Shown in pieces: positions 41,814 to 55,400 of a stretch of DNA of 64,000 nt. The stretch is from Metaphire vulgaris (lineage: Eukaryota; Annelida; Clitellata; Crassiclitellata; Megascolecidae). Below the pieces are notes generated by a model that was not told where the DNA came from, did not search any database, and saw nothing but the letters and a program-made list of their open reading frames with translations. The position numbers were made by a program, and so were the translations under genes. How positions within the stretch are numbered: position 1 is the stretch's first letter; each line of letters opens with the position of its first letter. The stretch is from the NCBI GenBank assembly GCA_018105865.1, contig CM030845.1:8910890-8974889 (forward strand), in the 5' to 3' direction.

Positions 41814-44639
41814 CCCTATAATAATACAACAAAATCACAAAATCGGAAAGTTTTCCAAGTGTTATTAAGCTATGTTATCCTGTTTGAGATTGGTAAGCAG
41901 CCCAGGCTTAGAAAGTAAAGCATATGATCTTAGAGCAAGATGTTTTCCATCACAGCTGAGCACTACATATAGAAGAACTCAGCAGCCAGAGGCAGTGAAA
42001 AGCCAATATCAAGTTTTATCAGATTATCATCATATCCTGAATAAACACAAACCATCAATAAACTAATACTGCAGAGAATTTGTGTCTAGCATCAGCTCTG
42101 TGAATTTCCAACCAGCCTTGAAATCGTCTTAATTTTTTAAAACTTTCCAGAACTTAGCTAAAACTGAACTACCTACTGTTGAACAGATAACCCTTAAGGA
42201 AATGATGCATAAACATGGCAACATAGGACTGGTTCAAGTCAGAAAATTATCCTAATAGGGAATGTTATCTTGTTCAAACTGCTAAATTTAGATACAGATA
42301 CAGGAAATCGCAAGAGTTACATGTTCATGGTATAATTTAAAGGCCAAAAGGTCATTTTAAAAACACTATGACTTTGGTCTAAAACATGATGGCAATTATT
42401 TGCATACCTGATACACTAAATTGTTAAAGCTATGATGGTTACAAATTCAAACCAAATCAATTCACAAATGCATCACACAGTGTGACAAAAGGCTCAAAAA
42501 TCATTTTCAGTACAAAATTCTTAAATAGATTTTAAGCCCACAATTCACCTGTGCCTGATTTTGTCAAAAAAGTCACCCCAATGCAGAATCCAACTGTAGT
42601 CTAGGAAATTATTCCTTCCAATCAATAGCCTTAGTCTAGGAAAGAAAATCTGAGAAAAAGATTGAAGTAGAGCGGTTATTCATTGGCTTCAGTGTCCTGC
42701 TATAAATGCAACATTCGGCAGAGCTTGCCTAATAATGCATCAATAGTTAACAGCTTGCATTTCCTGTTGTAGATAATAACAGAAAATGCTAACATTAACT
42801 CTTGAAAACTGAATCTCAGAAATGGTGCTAGTAGTCATTTTAAAAAATCAATCCTGCCTTTCATGCTGGAAAAAGCAGGCAATGCAGAAAGAATACTTCT
42901 CATTCGATCTCAGAATGCAACTTAATTATCTATGACCCAATATCAAACAAGGGCAATGGCAGATCTAAATGGAAGATTATCTGAGCAAGATTGCTGACAT
43001 CTTTTGGGCTTCAATTTTTGGGCTTCAATTGAAAATGGATAAAGCATCCATGTTAACTAAAAGTATAATATGTCAACGAGTCCAAAGGAATTTATTGAAT
43101 CTTGCTTGGCCAGTCAAAATAAAATGGTCTGTGTTAATCAACAGTCAATGCTGTCCGAGTCCACGGCAACAGTGTTACACTGTATTTTTAAAATTGCTAG
43201 TATCCATCTACATAAAAATATCTGATATTGAAATATTGAAAAGTGAAAGCAGAGTTCTCAGAATGTTCACCAACCAACACAGATCAACCAATCCTACTGA
43301 CCTTTATCACAAAAACAAAGAGACTGTGCAGATTTAAAGCAGATGCAAAAGCTGTTCGGCAGTTTTAAAAAATATGCAAGGTACTACTTCTACACCGAAA
43401 ATCTTTTTATAAGTAAAATAGCATAATATTTTTTAATCAGTCTAGCAGCATCCTCAGCATGGAGACTATTCTATAAACACCAGAACATGCGATTCACCCA
43501 AACAAATGTATTCACACAGGTCTACGGTACTTTTACTGAATCCTGAAGAGAGCGTCTCGAGCTCCTTCAGCTCCAAACATAGTTTTACTTACTCTTTTCT
43601 GTTCGTCTATCTTCTCAGACTGTTTAAATAAACCAAGAGTGCTATGTTTCTCATAGGAACATAAAGAAAAAAGTATCATAGCAGCCTGGGCAAGTCTGTC
43701 CTAAACACTATGCAAGCCAATTCTGGTTCAAAATTCTGTGTTGTTATATCAATGTGAGCTTCAACAGGCTCCTACTAAATCATGCAATGTTGGAATTGGC
43801 AACCATTTGAGGTTCACCTAGCAATATCTTTTAAAAAAATCCAATTCACAATTAAGTTTCCATCCAAGCCAAATAGAAATTTGACCAAGTATGTAACCTA
43901 TAGAAAAGAAATACTGTTCCATTCTTCTATGGTAAATGTTTGGAAAGAAGCACAGCCATTTTCTCCGGTTAATACCTTGGTGACGAACATGGAATGCAGC
44001 ATCAGGCTAATGGGACAACATCGGAAACAAGATAGTGAATCCAACTGTTTTTTTATTTTCTTTCAGAAAAATGTTTCAGCAAATCTTCTGTTCTATGTTC
44101 TATCCTCTTCAATTTCCTCATTTCTCTTTCCATAATTAATCCATTGGGAAAACACTGTTGGGACAAAGTTCTGATAGTGCCTTTAGCCAATCCATTATGG
44201 TTAATGGCTGCAAGTTTATTCTTGAGTTTTAAGAAATGGCAGTACGTTTATTCTTAAAGACCTTGCTTCAATATAAGAAGCATGCAATAATATCCAGACA
44301 ACCTGCTTATCATTGCCAAAGGATTTCAACTTTGAAGACAACAGAGGAAATACTTTAACAAAAACAAACAATAAAATGTGTCTTTTGTTGTTATAATAAA
44401 TGTCATACTCCAGCAACATAAAACCTAGAATTATTATGTTAATTATTATTAATTTATAATTAATTTAATATATTATAAAGTATCAATTTACTAGATAAAC
44501 CAATTGCACATCCATTCACATGATTAATACCATCTTATCAGAGCATTACTAATAAAACAAAATTGTTCATTGCCTTCATTGCCTCACTAAGATGAGATAA
44601 CAATGAATTCAGGAACAAATTGGAAACTCCCATTAAATA

Positions 44640-44720
44640 AGCAAGTAAAATCTTGTGAATTTATTTATATAGCACTTTTAAAAGTAGTACTTCAGTAGCT
44701 ACTCATAGTTAGGCCCTAGA
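44640..44720 (-). repeat. SINE-like 3' module, copy 3
   Basis: On the minus strand: GAGTAGCTACTGAAGTACTA, then AAAAGTGCTATATAAATAAA and CACAAGATTTTACTTGC. Same word order as the copies near 9081, 13500 and 51051. Confidence 0.6.
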
Positions 44721-46183
44721 TCTAAATTTGAAATAGCTATAACCAAAAGGTCAGTCAGATGGGGTAATTTTATCCAAAGTCATTATGGTTGGAATGTTAC
44801 GGCTATGGAGGAAATGATTCTTTAAACTAATTACCGGTACTAACTAATCAAGATCAACCAATGAAAGACAGCCAAATTATCAATCAGAACTATCATACAG
44901 CAAAACAACAATAAACTTTAAAAAGATCACTATGTGATTAATGAACGCTGGTCTATTGTTATGTAACTGAAGAATGGAGACTCATTATTGAGGGTTCAAA
45001 GAGAAGTCTAAAGTGTGTGTTACTTCACAATGGAAATAAATTAGATTCCAATCCCATTGTTCACTCAGTGAATCTCACAGAAACTTATGAATCCATTAGA
45101 ATGATTTTCAAAAAAATCAAATCAAATATAATGACCATTGCTGGATTTTATTTGGCAACGTGAAGGCTACATCCTTGTACCTGAAGCTTCAGTACCGGTA
45201 CTTGTCCTTGTAGTCAAAGTTTTTGAAATGCATGTACTTGTACTCATGCTTTAGACCCAGGTACTTGTACTTGACTTGTATACTTGTTACATCTATGTGA
45301 CAGGCTCGTTTTTTGCTTCAATCAAATATTTTACACGCTATATCGTCTTCATAGTCTATTATTTACTCTGATATCTGACTTTAACACTTTAATAAAGCAT
45401 TTTTATTTGTGAAAAAATTTGACCCTGTGCAAATTGCTTGACTTCATATCTGGAATCAGCATCTTCTATTTGGGTAAAATCAGCAAAAATACTTGGGTCA
45501 GCAGAAATTTTTTTCATAATATGTAGATGATTGATCATTTATGGATATAAAGTATGCTTTTGGATCCCATTGGCACCTATGTCATCGCACAAAATATAGT
45601 CATGATCAGGGCGAACATTTCAGCCATGGCCCTGCCTCAGCACAGACACCAACCACTGTACCAAGGAAGTTTGTATATTAGCAATTACTCCCAAGAGCCC
45701 TAGGTACTGGTGCATCAGATGACTCACAATGCTAGACTACATCAGCTCCATTGAGACTATACATGGGGACTACAGTTTTGCACAAATTCCACAGGACTGT
45801 GCATGTGTAGGCATGTGTGTCACTTAGTGTCTGTTTATTTCTGTGAGTCAGACGCAGGCAGAAATGAAAATCTGTACCAGCTATTGGAATGAATCCTAAT
45901 ATTATCTCTATCATCCTTGTCCTGTATATGCAGTTACTGTTACTGTTATCTGCATCACTTTCCTTAAATATTAATACTGTCACATGACCTGGTAAATTCT
46001 GCCATTTATATTTATAACCAGGACGTTGCTATTCTCACAATGTAATTCTTATAGTTTTGTTTTAGCAGATTCAAATTAAGTGAATATATATATATATATT
46101 TTTTTTTACTTTGACTTTATATATCGGTAGTGCATGTAGCCAATCACTGGTGTGGTATATCTATACATATGTATATGTGTGTG

Positions 46184-46216
<33 letters not shown>

Positions 46217-47978
46217 ACACATGAGTATATAAGTATATATAAATATATAATGAAAGATTCCAATAAACTGACAGATGTAACAGTGCTTTAAGAGAAAAGT
46301 CAAATGAATTCTTTAACAGACTTACTCAATGACTCATTGGCAACACTTACTATCAGTAAATAATGTAATTGTTACAATTATTACAGAAAGGTCCAGGCAA
46401 GGGAAACCTATGGCGATACTTGGTATGGGACCTTGCTTTGCAAAACAATTCTGACTGAATTCTTTTTCAATCACAATGAATATAATTGTAAACAAGCTTT
46501 TGCCTGTATAAATTTCAATGGAAATGGTATACAAAATTTTAAAAATCTTTTCACCTTTTGAAATTTCTAGATCTTTCTCCATATGGCCTGAGCCTACCTT
46601 GATAGATCTAAACAGTCCAAATTACCAGTACATTATCATCAAATTTTAATATATAATTAATGCTGAAATAATGAGCCTCATTGTAAAATGCAATGACACA
46701 CCACATGCCATTGTCACCAAGTGGCAGTTGAGTGTGCAAACTGATAAGAATAGGTCCAATCCAGAAGATGCCGCTCCACATAGTGATGTTGTCAAGTCAA
46801 GATACCAGTGTTGTCAACACATACCCTTCAATGGTGTCTTAGCTCATCTTATTACATGGCCAACATAGCACAACTTGAGTTTTAATATGGTTCAGTAATG
46901 CACAATTGGCATTGGTCACACTGCACACCCCTATGTTTGTGATCTTTCTGGTCCATGGAATTCACCATTGTTTCATAAAACACTTATTTTCAAATGCTTG
47001 GATAAGTCTCTCTTCTTTCTTTAATACATTCAGTGGCAGTTGATTTTTCTGGCAGGGCCAGTCGTGTTACAGCCCATAGAATATAGGACATATATATTTG
47101 TCACGGGCCCATATTTGGGGTGCAATAATATGTCCCAGGCACTGAGTGTGTTAAAGCCCCAGCTTCACAATCATGGGTTGCGACAGGCCATATGAGAGCT
47201 TTCATCAGACACAGCTTGTTCACAATACTGATGGATTTGCATTCCCATGTTTTTTATCAACTTGATCAAGATTGCTGTCCACAGCCAACTTGACTTTCAC
47301 ATTGTCAGCATTTTGAATGAGTTTGATACCTAGGTAGACAAAGCAATTCACATGCTCCAATTCATCATCGTTCACATTGATTTGAAAAGTTCATTAGTGT
47401 CAGTCATTAGTGATTCTAAATGTTTTACTAGCAGTTCTTGCAGTGCAACTTGTGTGATGCTGCCAATACCACAATGTCATCTGCATACCATATAAGATGA
47501 TAAGTCTTTCACCAATTCTGATCCTATCACAGATGCCAAAGTCTCATCATTAACTCTTCTGAGAGGACACTGAGATAAAAAGTTCTGAGCACAAGCAATA
47601 CACACTGCATCACCTCTCAGTTATGCAGTGCATGGTTGAAGAATTCAGATTCTTATATGGACTGCACAATAGTATTTCATTACTATTTAAAGTAAAAATC
47701 TGAATGCCTGCAATGTGCACTGCATAACTGAGAGGCTATAGCCAATTTCTCAATCAGGAACTTAATATGACTTAGTCAGTTTCCTGATAGCTAATTGACA
47801 ATGATTGACATGAAATCTAAAAAAATCATTTATTTTAAAGTATGAAACATATCCAATAATTATATATTTATATATATATATGCCATTTACAAATGACAAA
47901 ACAAGAAGGTATGCATGCTGATAATGTGTCTGCCTACAAATGAAAGCTAAAACAACATTATGTGTGGATTAGTAATGG

Positions 47979-48030
<52 letters not shown>

Positions 48031-48092
48031 ATGTTATATATATATATAATCTATAATGAAGTACTGAGGGCAAACAAAATAAATAAATAACT

Positions 48093-48950
48093 AATATGTA
48101 ATGTAATGTAACAAAATATTTGTATAGCATCTCTTCTGAAAGATCACTCAACCTGCAAATTACTGTATATTAACAAAGAGATAAGTTTTAAGTCGATTTC
48201 AAAAAGAGGCCATAGAATTAGGAGTTGCTAAGCCACGCATACTCAGAAATTATTCCAAAGGATAGGGCCAACTGATTCAAAACCTCTCTTCAGGAACATG
48301 GAAGTTCGTGGCTTCAACAACTCAGAAGACCATTGGTTTTGGACCTTTGGCCGACCAGGGATAGAGCTAAGGGGATGGAGTAGCTCTGAAAGGTAAGATG
48401 GAGTGGCACCATAAAGAGAGAGTGCAACCACTCTCAACATACGAAACTCAACTCGAGCAGGATAAGGCAGCCAGTGTAAAATAGATGTCATATAATCACT
48501 AATGTGATCACGTCTTGTGACACCAGCAATCACCCTGGCTGCTGAACGAAGAACCATCTGGAGTTTATCAAGTCGCACCGATGGAAGACCAGCAAAAAGT
48601 GAACCACAGTAGTCAAGCCTTGAGCAAATAAATGCATGAATCAAAGATAAAAAGATGGCAATGTCTATTATATAATCACTCTAAGCTGGCGGAGATGATA
48701 GAAGCAACTGCGACAAAGTGAGTTAATATGATCCATAAATTTAACTCAGAGTCAAGAATTATACCAAGATCACACAGAGGAGGAGAAAGAGAGGCTGGGA
48801 AGGCAGCCTGCACAGACATATGATCAATTTTTAAGAGCTGACCTCGATACCAAACCAGATGAGCTGAGTTTTAGCTGGATTAAGTAAAAGACGATTTGAT
48901 ATCCATGAATGAAGTAAGTCAGAGGCTAACAAATTCACAGTGATCTAAGC
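48093..48950 (-). pseudogene. 3' end of an L2/CR1-like LINE, reverse transcriptase C-terminus
   Basis: The open part (48644-48243, minus) reads SRLDYCGSLFAGLP, then LQMVLRSAARVI, ILHWLPYPARVEFRML and GPILWNNF, the standard C-terminal series of L2/CR1-class reverse transcriptases (SRLDYCNSLL..LQ..QNAAAR..LHWLPV..RI.FK). Further 5', to about 48950, LLLNPAKTQLIWFG and LGIILDSELN are readable but broken by frame changes and stops. After the stop the 3' end shows KSTLKTYLF-like residues in another frame, GCTATACAAATATTTTGT and a TTACA repeat tail (to about 48093). The copy is truncated and dead. Confidence 0.85.
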
Positions 48951-49499
48951 GCATTTATATATATATATATATAAAATAAATAAATAAATATATATATATA
49001 TATACATTCTGTTTGATGATGATACATTACAACAAGATCCTCTTTGTTCAAAATGTCTAAACATGTTTTGCCCACCAATCATTGGTTTCAACCTATCCCT
49101 TCTGATGCCTCAAGAGATACAATTAATCATGTTGATCTCGTCCAACTCAGCTAATTATAAATTAACTGTTTATTGCTAATACATAATTAGACACAAGACA
49201 GACGCACAACAGCCTGCTAATTGATTCTAATTAATATCCTAAACAAACAATTCACAGATTATTGTTCACTAAAATTTCTTTACCCACGCCATGATCACTA
49301 TCAAGTTCCCAGAAAATTCCATAACACTAAAACTGAATAACAGTCACAGAAAACATCGTATGATCTGTGGCAATAACGTGCAATAAAACTCTCTAGAAGT
49401 CAAAAATTCAATTTACATCTTATACACATAATAAAACGCAATATTAATGAAAATATTGCGGCAATGAGTCGGTGCGCGATAGCGGCAAAAGGCACTAAC

Positions 49500-49700
49500 C
49501 GTTATTAGAAAAAAACGCGCCGATCACTTATTCGAACCTTTTCTTGTTTCTTCTACTATTCTCTGATAGATTTCGCGTTCAAACCCTAAAATAAACGTAT
49601 TTTATTAATAAAACCTTCCATTAATCGACTCCCGACAAGCAATTCAGTCGACGCATGACTAATACAGAGGCTGGTTCACCGCTGGTCAGACTTCTAGTGC
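49500..49700 (-). promoter_or_regulatory. Candidate 5' non-coding exon and promoter of PAK
   Basis: A short stretch with more CpG than its surroundings. On the minus strand AACG is followed by GTTAGT (49499-49494), the donor hexamer used by four PAK coding introns. A transcript starting near 49600-49700 and splicing to 39799 would complete PAK. No TATA box was identified; this is inference. Confidence 0.3.
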
Positions 49701-49929
49701 GCCTGTATTGCTAGCGACGCCTAGCGTCAAGTGGAGTTCTGTACAATTTAGAAATAAAAGAAACATTTACAAGTGTTCCATACTAGGACTGGAAACAATT
49801 TTAGCGTGGGTTTCCAAAGGCATATGGCTACAGTTGACAGTTGAGAAGGCGAATCTAGAAGAATCTAGAGTGTACAGCATTGTGGCTGTATATCTTTGTA
49901 TATGTAAGACTTAATTGTAAGTATACGTC

Positions 49930-49930
<1 letters not shown>

Positions 49931-50016
<86 letters not shown>

Positions 50017-50192
50017 GACAAACATATAGCGCACAACAAGCAACAACAAAAGCAACAAGCAGTAACCACAAGAGCGCTTTAAGATCCCGGGATGATCATG
50101 CCCATCCACCATCCAAGTATTAACCACGCTCGACATTGTCACATTCGGTGTTCTGGCGAGAACCGGTAGCACAATGCATAATAGGCCGATTT
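49931..50192 (-). mobile_element. 5S rRNA-derived SINE (SINE3-like) with (TAA)n tail
   Basis: From about 50192 on the minus strand, ACCGGTTCTCGCCAGAACAC, CGAA, then GTGGTTAATACTTGGATGG follow the order of animal 5S rRNA (ACCGGTTCTCGTCCGATCACCGAA..GGTTAGTACTTGGATGG), so the head is 5S-derived. The body continues through CCCGGGATCTTAAAGCGCTC. The end is TGCGCTATATGTTTGTC followed by a TAA microsatellite of about 86 bases (50016-49931). A GCGCTATAT word before a microsatellite is the L2-type tail also seen in the LINE at 48093. The 5S internal promoter sequence is diverged. Confidence 0.75.
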
Positions 50193-50395
50193 TTACAAAT
50201 ACAGAAATAAAAGCAGTCAAAGAAATTCAATACCACCTAATGAACTTACAACTTGGAATTTGAGAACGGGAAGTATTTTAAAGATAGAGCAGCATTGTGT
50301 TTAAACAATTAGAACTCGTGCCTCATCTTTAGAAAAAACTGCTATCTGTAGTAGTAGGCCTATTTTAGTAAAGGCCCACCCAAGAAAAAGTGCAT

Positions 50396-50400
50396 AAAAA
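50396..50400 (-). terminator. Pol III terminator of tRNA-Gly
   Basis: Five consecutive T residues on the minus strand, two bases after the tRNA 3' end, a standard RNA polymerase III stop. Confidence 0.8.
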
Positions 50401-50402
50401 TT

Positions 50403-50473
50403 TGCATCGGCCGGGAATCGAACCCGGGCCGCCCGCGTGGCAGGCGAGCATTCTACCACTGAACCACCGATGC
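50403..50473 (-). tRNA. tRNA-Gly (anticodon GCC)
   Basis: A 71-nt gene folding into a complete cloverleaf. The acceptor GCATCGG pairs with CCGATGC. The anticodon loop carries CTGCCAC with GCC at 50441-50439. The T-arm is CCGGG-TTCGATT-CCCGG. A box (TGGTTCAGTGGT) and B box (GGTTCGATTCC) are intact. There is no intron, CCA is not encoded, and the discriminator base is A. It is nearly identical to vertebrate tRNA-Gly-GCC, and the T5 terminator supports function. It lies between the PAK and ANKZF1 starts. Confidence 0.97.
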
Positions 50474-50779
50474 TTCACGAAAGCTAGTAACTGCTATAAA
50501 GTGGAATCTATGAATTAATTTTAAAAAATTGACTTTAAAATTTGAATTTAGAATTTGTGTTCATAGAAAATGGCAAAATGCCTCTTTGAGTGAATTTTAT
50601 AACCGAACCAACTTTTTAAAAATTAAAGACAGACAGATTTAGATTAAAATACATATATTTCTATTGGACATAAAAATAGACTTAAAATAGGTTTCATATA
50701 TAGACTGTCTTGCTGTTGTTTTTCAATAACTGACAGAATCGATCGGATCTTTTGCGTTGCAGATTTCTAAAACCTCCTA

Positions 50780-51576
50780 TAATGGTGCTATAAAAGTAGA
50801 CAGTAGAGTAGAAGAAGACTGGAATCTCCTGTAAGTTGATCAACTAACCTTCTGACCATTGACTGTTTCTGACTTTTACCCGAATGTATTGCAAAATTTC
50901 TTGCGCAACATATGGTCAATGGGATTTCCAATTGAATAAATAACTGTTTTCGGTGAAATTTTGGTTAATTTAACTTTATTAATCGACCGAGCGATTAGTT
51001 CTCGTGTAGTTGTAAACGAAGTTGATCACCAATATTACGAAATTATAGGAGTTTTAAGTAAGTAAAATCTCATGAATGTTTATAGTACTTTAAAAAGCAG
51101 CACCGCAGTAACTCCTTATTCCTCAGTGATTAAGGTATGTTAAAGTAGACCTCTGAATTTAAATAGGCATTATTTTAATTATTTTATTTCTTTGTTAAGT
51201 ATCAATGATTTTCATATGCAGATGGTTGTTTGTTTTCCCCTTTAATTTGTTTAATCAATCTGTCATTTTATTCTTTATTATGTTATTAGTAGCAGTTGAG
51301 TTTGCCATAACTTCCATAAGGCAGTGTGGTCTGACGATTTTCAAGGCAAAATCTTAGACCCCTATTAATGGGCTAGCACTCAATCATTTTGGGGGGTTAA
51401 ACCCGACATCTCCCGACCTTGTAGGCTATAGGAATCTCTGAATGAGATGGTTTATGTTTGAAGTCAAGTTTAGGTGTAATATTTAATTTTATGGATTAAG
51501 AAATTTGCTTGTGAATCGTATTGCAGAGATAAAGTGGTCAGTGCTAATACATAATTATTAATAACTGACTTGGGAA
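50780..51576 (+). promoter_or_regulatory. 5' flank and probable UTR of ANKZF1
   Basis: A TATAAAA word lies at about 50790. A donor-like CCT/GTAAGT is at about 50831. An acceptor-like GTATTGCAG ends at about 51525, 52 bases before the ATG. These could define a short 5' UTR exon and an intron of about 700 bases. The SINE-like module on the minus strand (about 51051-51135) lies inside. No CpG island is visible. Inference. Confidence 0.35.
51051..51135 (-). repeat. SINE-like 3' module, copy 4
   Basis: On the minus strand: GAGGAATAAGGAGTTACTGC, GGTGCTGC, AAAGTACTATAAACATTCAT and GAGATTTTACTTACTTA. It sits in the ANKZF1 upstream region. Confidence 0.65.
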
Positions 51577-52375
51577 ATGGAATCAAGTGACACAGAGCAT
51601 GCTCGAGATAAAGTGGAGACTGTGGAAGCATGCGCTCATAACAATTTTGTCACTGATGAGAAAAATGATGAAAAGTCAAAGGAAAAGAGAATTGTATTTT
51701 TATTCTCTGCTAAGGATGCACTGGAAACTCTTACGGGCCTTAAGCTTGTTGGAAACAAAGAAGTCAGCGATGTTGGGCCGACAGTTCAATCAGTCAACAC
51801 TGAAGGAGGTTATTTTTATTTTTTAGTTTTTATATTTAAGTACCGGTATTGGTTGACATGATTGCTTCAAAGGGCATTAGTATAAAGATTGTCCCAGGTG
51901 ACAGCTACAGAATTGTTTAATATCACCAATTGGAAATGTTCTTTAATAAATTTGAAATGCTATTTTATGTAATACAAATTATATTGAAATGCTTAGATAT
52001 ATTTTTAATTGGTTATAATGTTTGTGATGAATTTCATATTTATGGTTTGAATTTTTTTGCACAGAGACTTCTGAAGCATTTATGGCTTTTCCATGTGTGA
52101 CAAACATGAATTGCTCAACTTGTTCGGTGTCGTTTGATAATAGAAGCGATTATGTAAGAATTTCATTTATAATGGCATTAATATTAGACTTTAGATTTAG
52201 GTATAATATAATCCCAGAAAATTATTTAAAATATGGGAAGTACCTCATTCTTCCTCTGTAGTTAGTATGTGCATATAAGCACATAGATGTCTTCCATTTT
52301 TGAAAGCAGCACTTGCTTCAGGTGGTGATGATATTTATTTATTTGTTTTAGTCACTTATATGATGTTTGCACAGA

Positions 52376-52423
<48 letters not shown>

Positions 52424-55400
52424 ATTAGTTACAATTATAAATGACTGATTATGGATTAGGTGCAAATCTTGTTAACATGATTCTGAAATATGTGGTTATA
52501 GATATGTTTTAATGTGCTGATTGTTGTTGGTAAATAACAGTTTTTTTCTAAATAATTTTTTTAGATTGATCATGTTAAGGGTGATTTTCATCGGTTTAAT
52601 GTTCGTGCAAAGCTGCGTGGTTCAGCAGCTGTGTCTGAGGAGAAGTTTGAAGAGATGACAGGTTTTAATTTAAAGCGTCTGCTAGATTCACTAACCTTGA
52701 GCCGTGCATTTTCTTGCAAATTCTAGTATATTTAGATTCATTAAGGTGTGATTTGAATGTCTTAGTAATTCACCTGCATTGGCCTTTGGCTTTACATGAA
52801 GCTGCTTTGGTGACTTGTATTCTAGTCCCAAGTACAATAGTCATTGAAAGATATTTAGGTTCCAAAATTGCCTTCAAAACATTTTTGTAGCCAGAAAGGC
52901 GTGCTTCATAAATCTAGTGAGTAAATAAATCACTGTTAATTAATTATTTATAGTTTACATCACCATTGATTATTGTGTAGAAAATGACAGTTTTTTAAAA
53001 CTTTAACTTGTGGATATACTGTTTTACACGGTGTGTGAGCAACTGAGCATGTATCGCACACATAGGTGTATGTTATCAGAGAGATACTAAGGCATGGGGC
53101 ACAAACTCCGGTCTGCGAAGTGTCACCATGTGGCCCGCCGAGTCCAATAGGAAAGTAGAAAAATAAATACTATATTGTCCTTAACTATACTTGAATTAGA
53201 CCTGTGCTGTATAATCCGCGATAATCTATTGACTAAATTATCAAAAATACCAAAACGACATGCAGCATCGCCCTTCACACTAAAATAAGTATTACTTGGT
53301 AATAGAGTTTTAGCTTTTTAAAAAGTTATTAATTTTAATTTTATTGTTTGTTTGGCCCCCAGCATCTTGGAAAAAATTACTTTTGGCCTTTTGGCCAAAA
53401 GTTTGTGCATTGCACTAAGACATTTAGAAGAGTACAATGCATATGTTACTGTGATAAGTTTGTTTCATTAATTTTTCAAAGTCTTGCAAAATAATTTTGC
53501 AACAGGTGATATATCAAGCATCTCGGGATCGGACTCAGAGGGTTCTGACGATTCAGATGATCGGTCTTCTGTGAGACCAAATGCATCTGTGTGTTACCCA
53601 GATGAGGATGATGAATTTATGAACGCCTGCAGCAGACAATTGAAAATATTTCTTCGAAATGGAAAGGGGGAAGTGATGTCAATTCACAGATGTTTGATTT
53701 TTGGAAAGAAGGTGGGTTTTAAGACATTGACTGTTTTAGGTCAGCTGTTGCTAGCATGAACTGCTGAGCTTAGTGAATATCTTGTGTTGGAAATTTGAAT
53801 TGCATTTTAGGATACAGAGTGTGATTTGGCATGATTCTAGTCAGTTGTTCTTTGATCCTTTAATGGTTAATATTTGGCTTCAATTGATCTCAGTGGTTTG
53901 GATTTTGGTATGCCATTGACTGACAGAACAATAGCAGATTGATAACAGTCGTTTGATTAGGCCGGAATTAGATAAGTTCTTGCTGTTTCTTGACATTGTT
54001 TGGAATCTACAGTCTATATGTTAGCTTTTATGTTGCTTTGGTAACATCACTGGCATAACCAGGGTTCCAGAACAGGGGATGCTAAAGCCCCCGGCATTTT
54101 CAATTTAGGCTAGCGGTTTTGGGGAGCTCCTTTAAGGGACCTGGGGTAGAGACCCAGCCAAAAAAAATAACTGAGGTTAATATAAGATTCACATATTGAG
54201 ATTTGGATCTGGTATATCGGCAATCACCCTCACCTAACTGATAAAATGTTTTCAATGGTTTTGCGTGAATCTCACGACCAGGCCAGGCCCAATTAGGGGG
54301 TCTGGTCCCTTTGCCCCATCATGGCTACACTAATGGAAATTAGCTTTTCTAGCAGGGTCTGGGGTGGAGCCACAGCTGCCCAAAATTTAGGGTAATGCTA
54401 TATTCAAATCTTGAATTTTTGAGCAAATTGGCAGACTATATGTCAACTATATAGCAATCAACTTACCCCCAGTATATAAAATTTTCATTATATTTCTGCA
54501 AGAATCCCTACACTAGTCTTGTCCTGATCAGAAGGGGTCCCCAACTGCTGCCCCTGTTGTGGCTGCGCTGATGGAGATCAAAACAGATGTACACATCCAT
54601 TTATTCCAGCCAGGGGGTTTGGGGAGCATCATGAGGTCCCCTGGCAGGGTCTGTGGCAAAGCTCCAGCTGCAGAGATTTGAGTAATACTAGAGTTGGACC
54701 TTGAGCTCAGGTGCGTACTTGAAGACTGAATTGTGATTTATTGTTGATTGACCAAAGGCTGTAATAAAACTTAGTATATCAATTCAGTTGACAATCACTC
54801 TAACCCTCCATAAATTTAGCAAGCGATTCTGATTGAAGTCTTTGTCTTGTTTCTGAGTTATGGTTTTGATTTTATTAGAGCCGTTTGACGTCTTCTGCTG
54901 ATGTTTTACATGCAGTGGAGTCTTTTCCATTTAGTCAGAAATGTGCAATCTTTATGGCGGGAGGTGGCCATTTTGCTGGTGCTGTGTTTGATGGGTATGT
55001 GTTTGAGTACATTTTAATGTACACCTAGCAGAAACTTAAGCAAAGTTAATAGATGTTTATGTTTGATTTTAGTGTTGCAAGTATTTTGTGAGTTGATGAT
55101 GTTTGTTAGTTTTGTTTCAAAATTTATCAAGGTTTTTGTATTACCGGTACTGTAATTCATACAGATTAGGAGTGATAGATAATGTGTTGTGCGCAGGCAC
55201 TAGCCATCTCACTCCCGCATCCCTCCGGGCCCCCCTTGGTCGGTTCGATGGTTATGGAGATGTGAGTTTAATGTAGTCCGAGAGTTTTAGTATTTTGGTT
55301 ACTTGTATTATACTGCATTGGTGCAATGTGATTAGGTGATCTGCGTTGTTTTTAGAGTACCTGCCCTGGTGGTTTATTAATTATTTTATTCCTATCCTGT

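Larger units (their letters stand above)
39800..49499 (-). other. Probable first intron or upstream DNA of PAK
   Basis: About 9.7 kb of AT-rich DNA with no recognisable host exon. It holds a (TA)n with CACATATA flank (about 39980-40078), a TTAA-flanked MITE (41169), TA runs (41758-41812, 46195-46216, 47984-48028), a SINE-like module (about 44640) and an L2-like LINE end (48093-48950). GTACTTGTACTTG-type words cluster at about 45190-45290. The interpretation as an intron rests on the acceptor at 39799 and a donor candidate at 49499. Confidence 0.4.
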
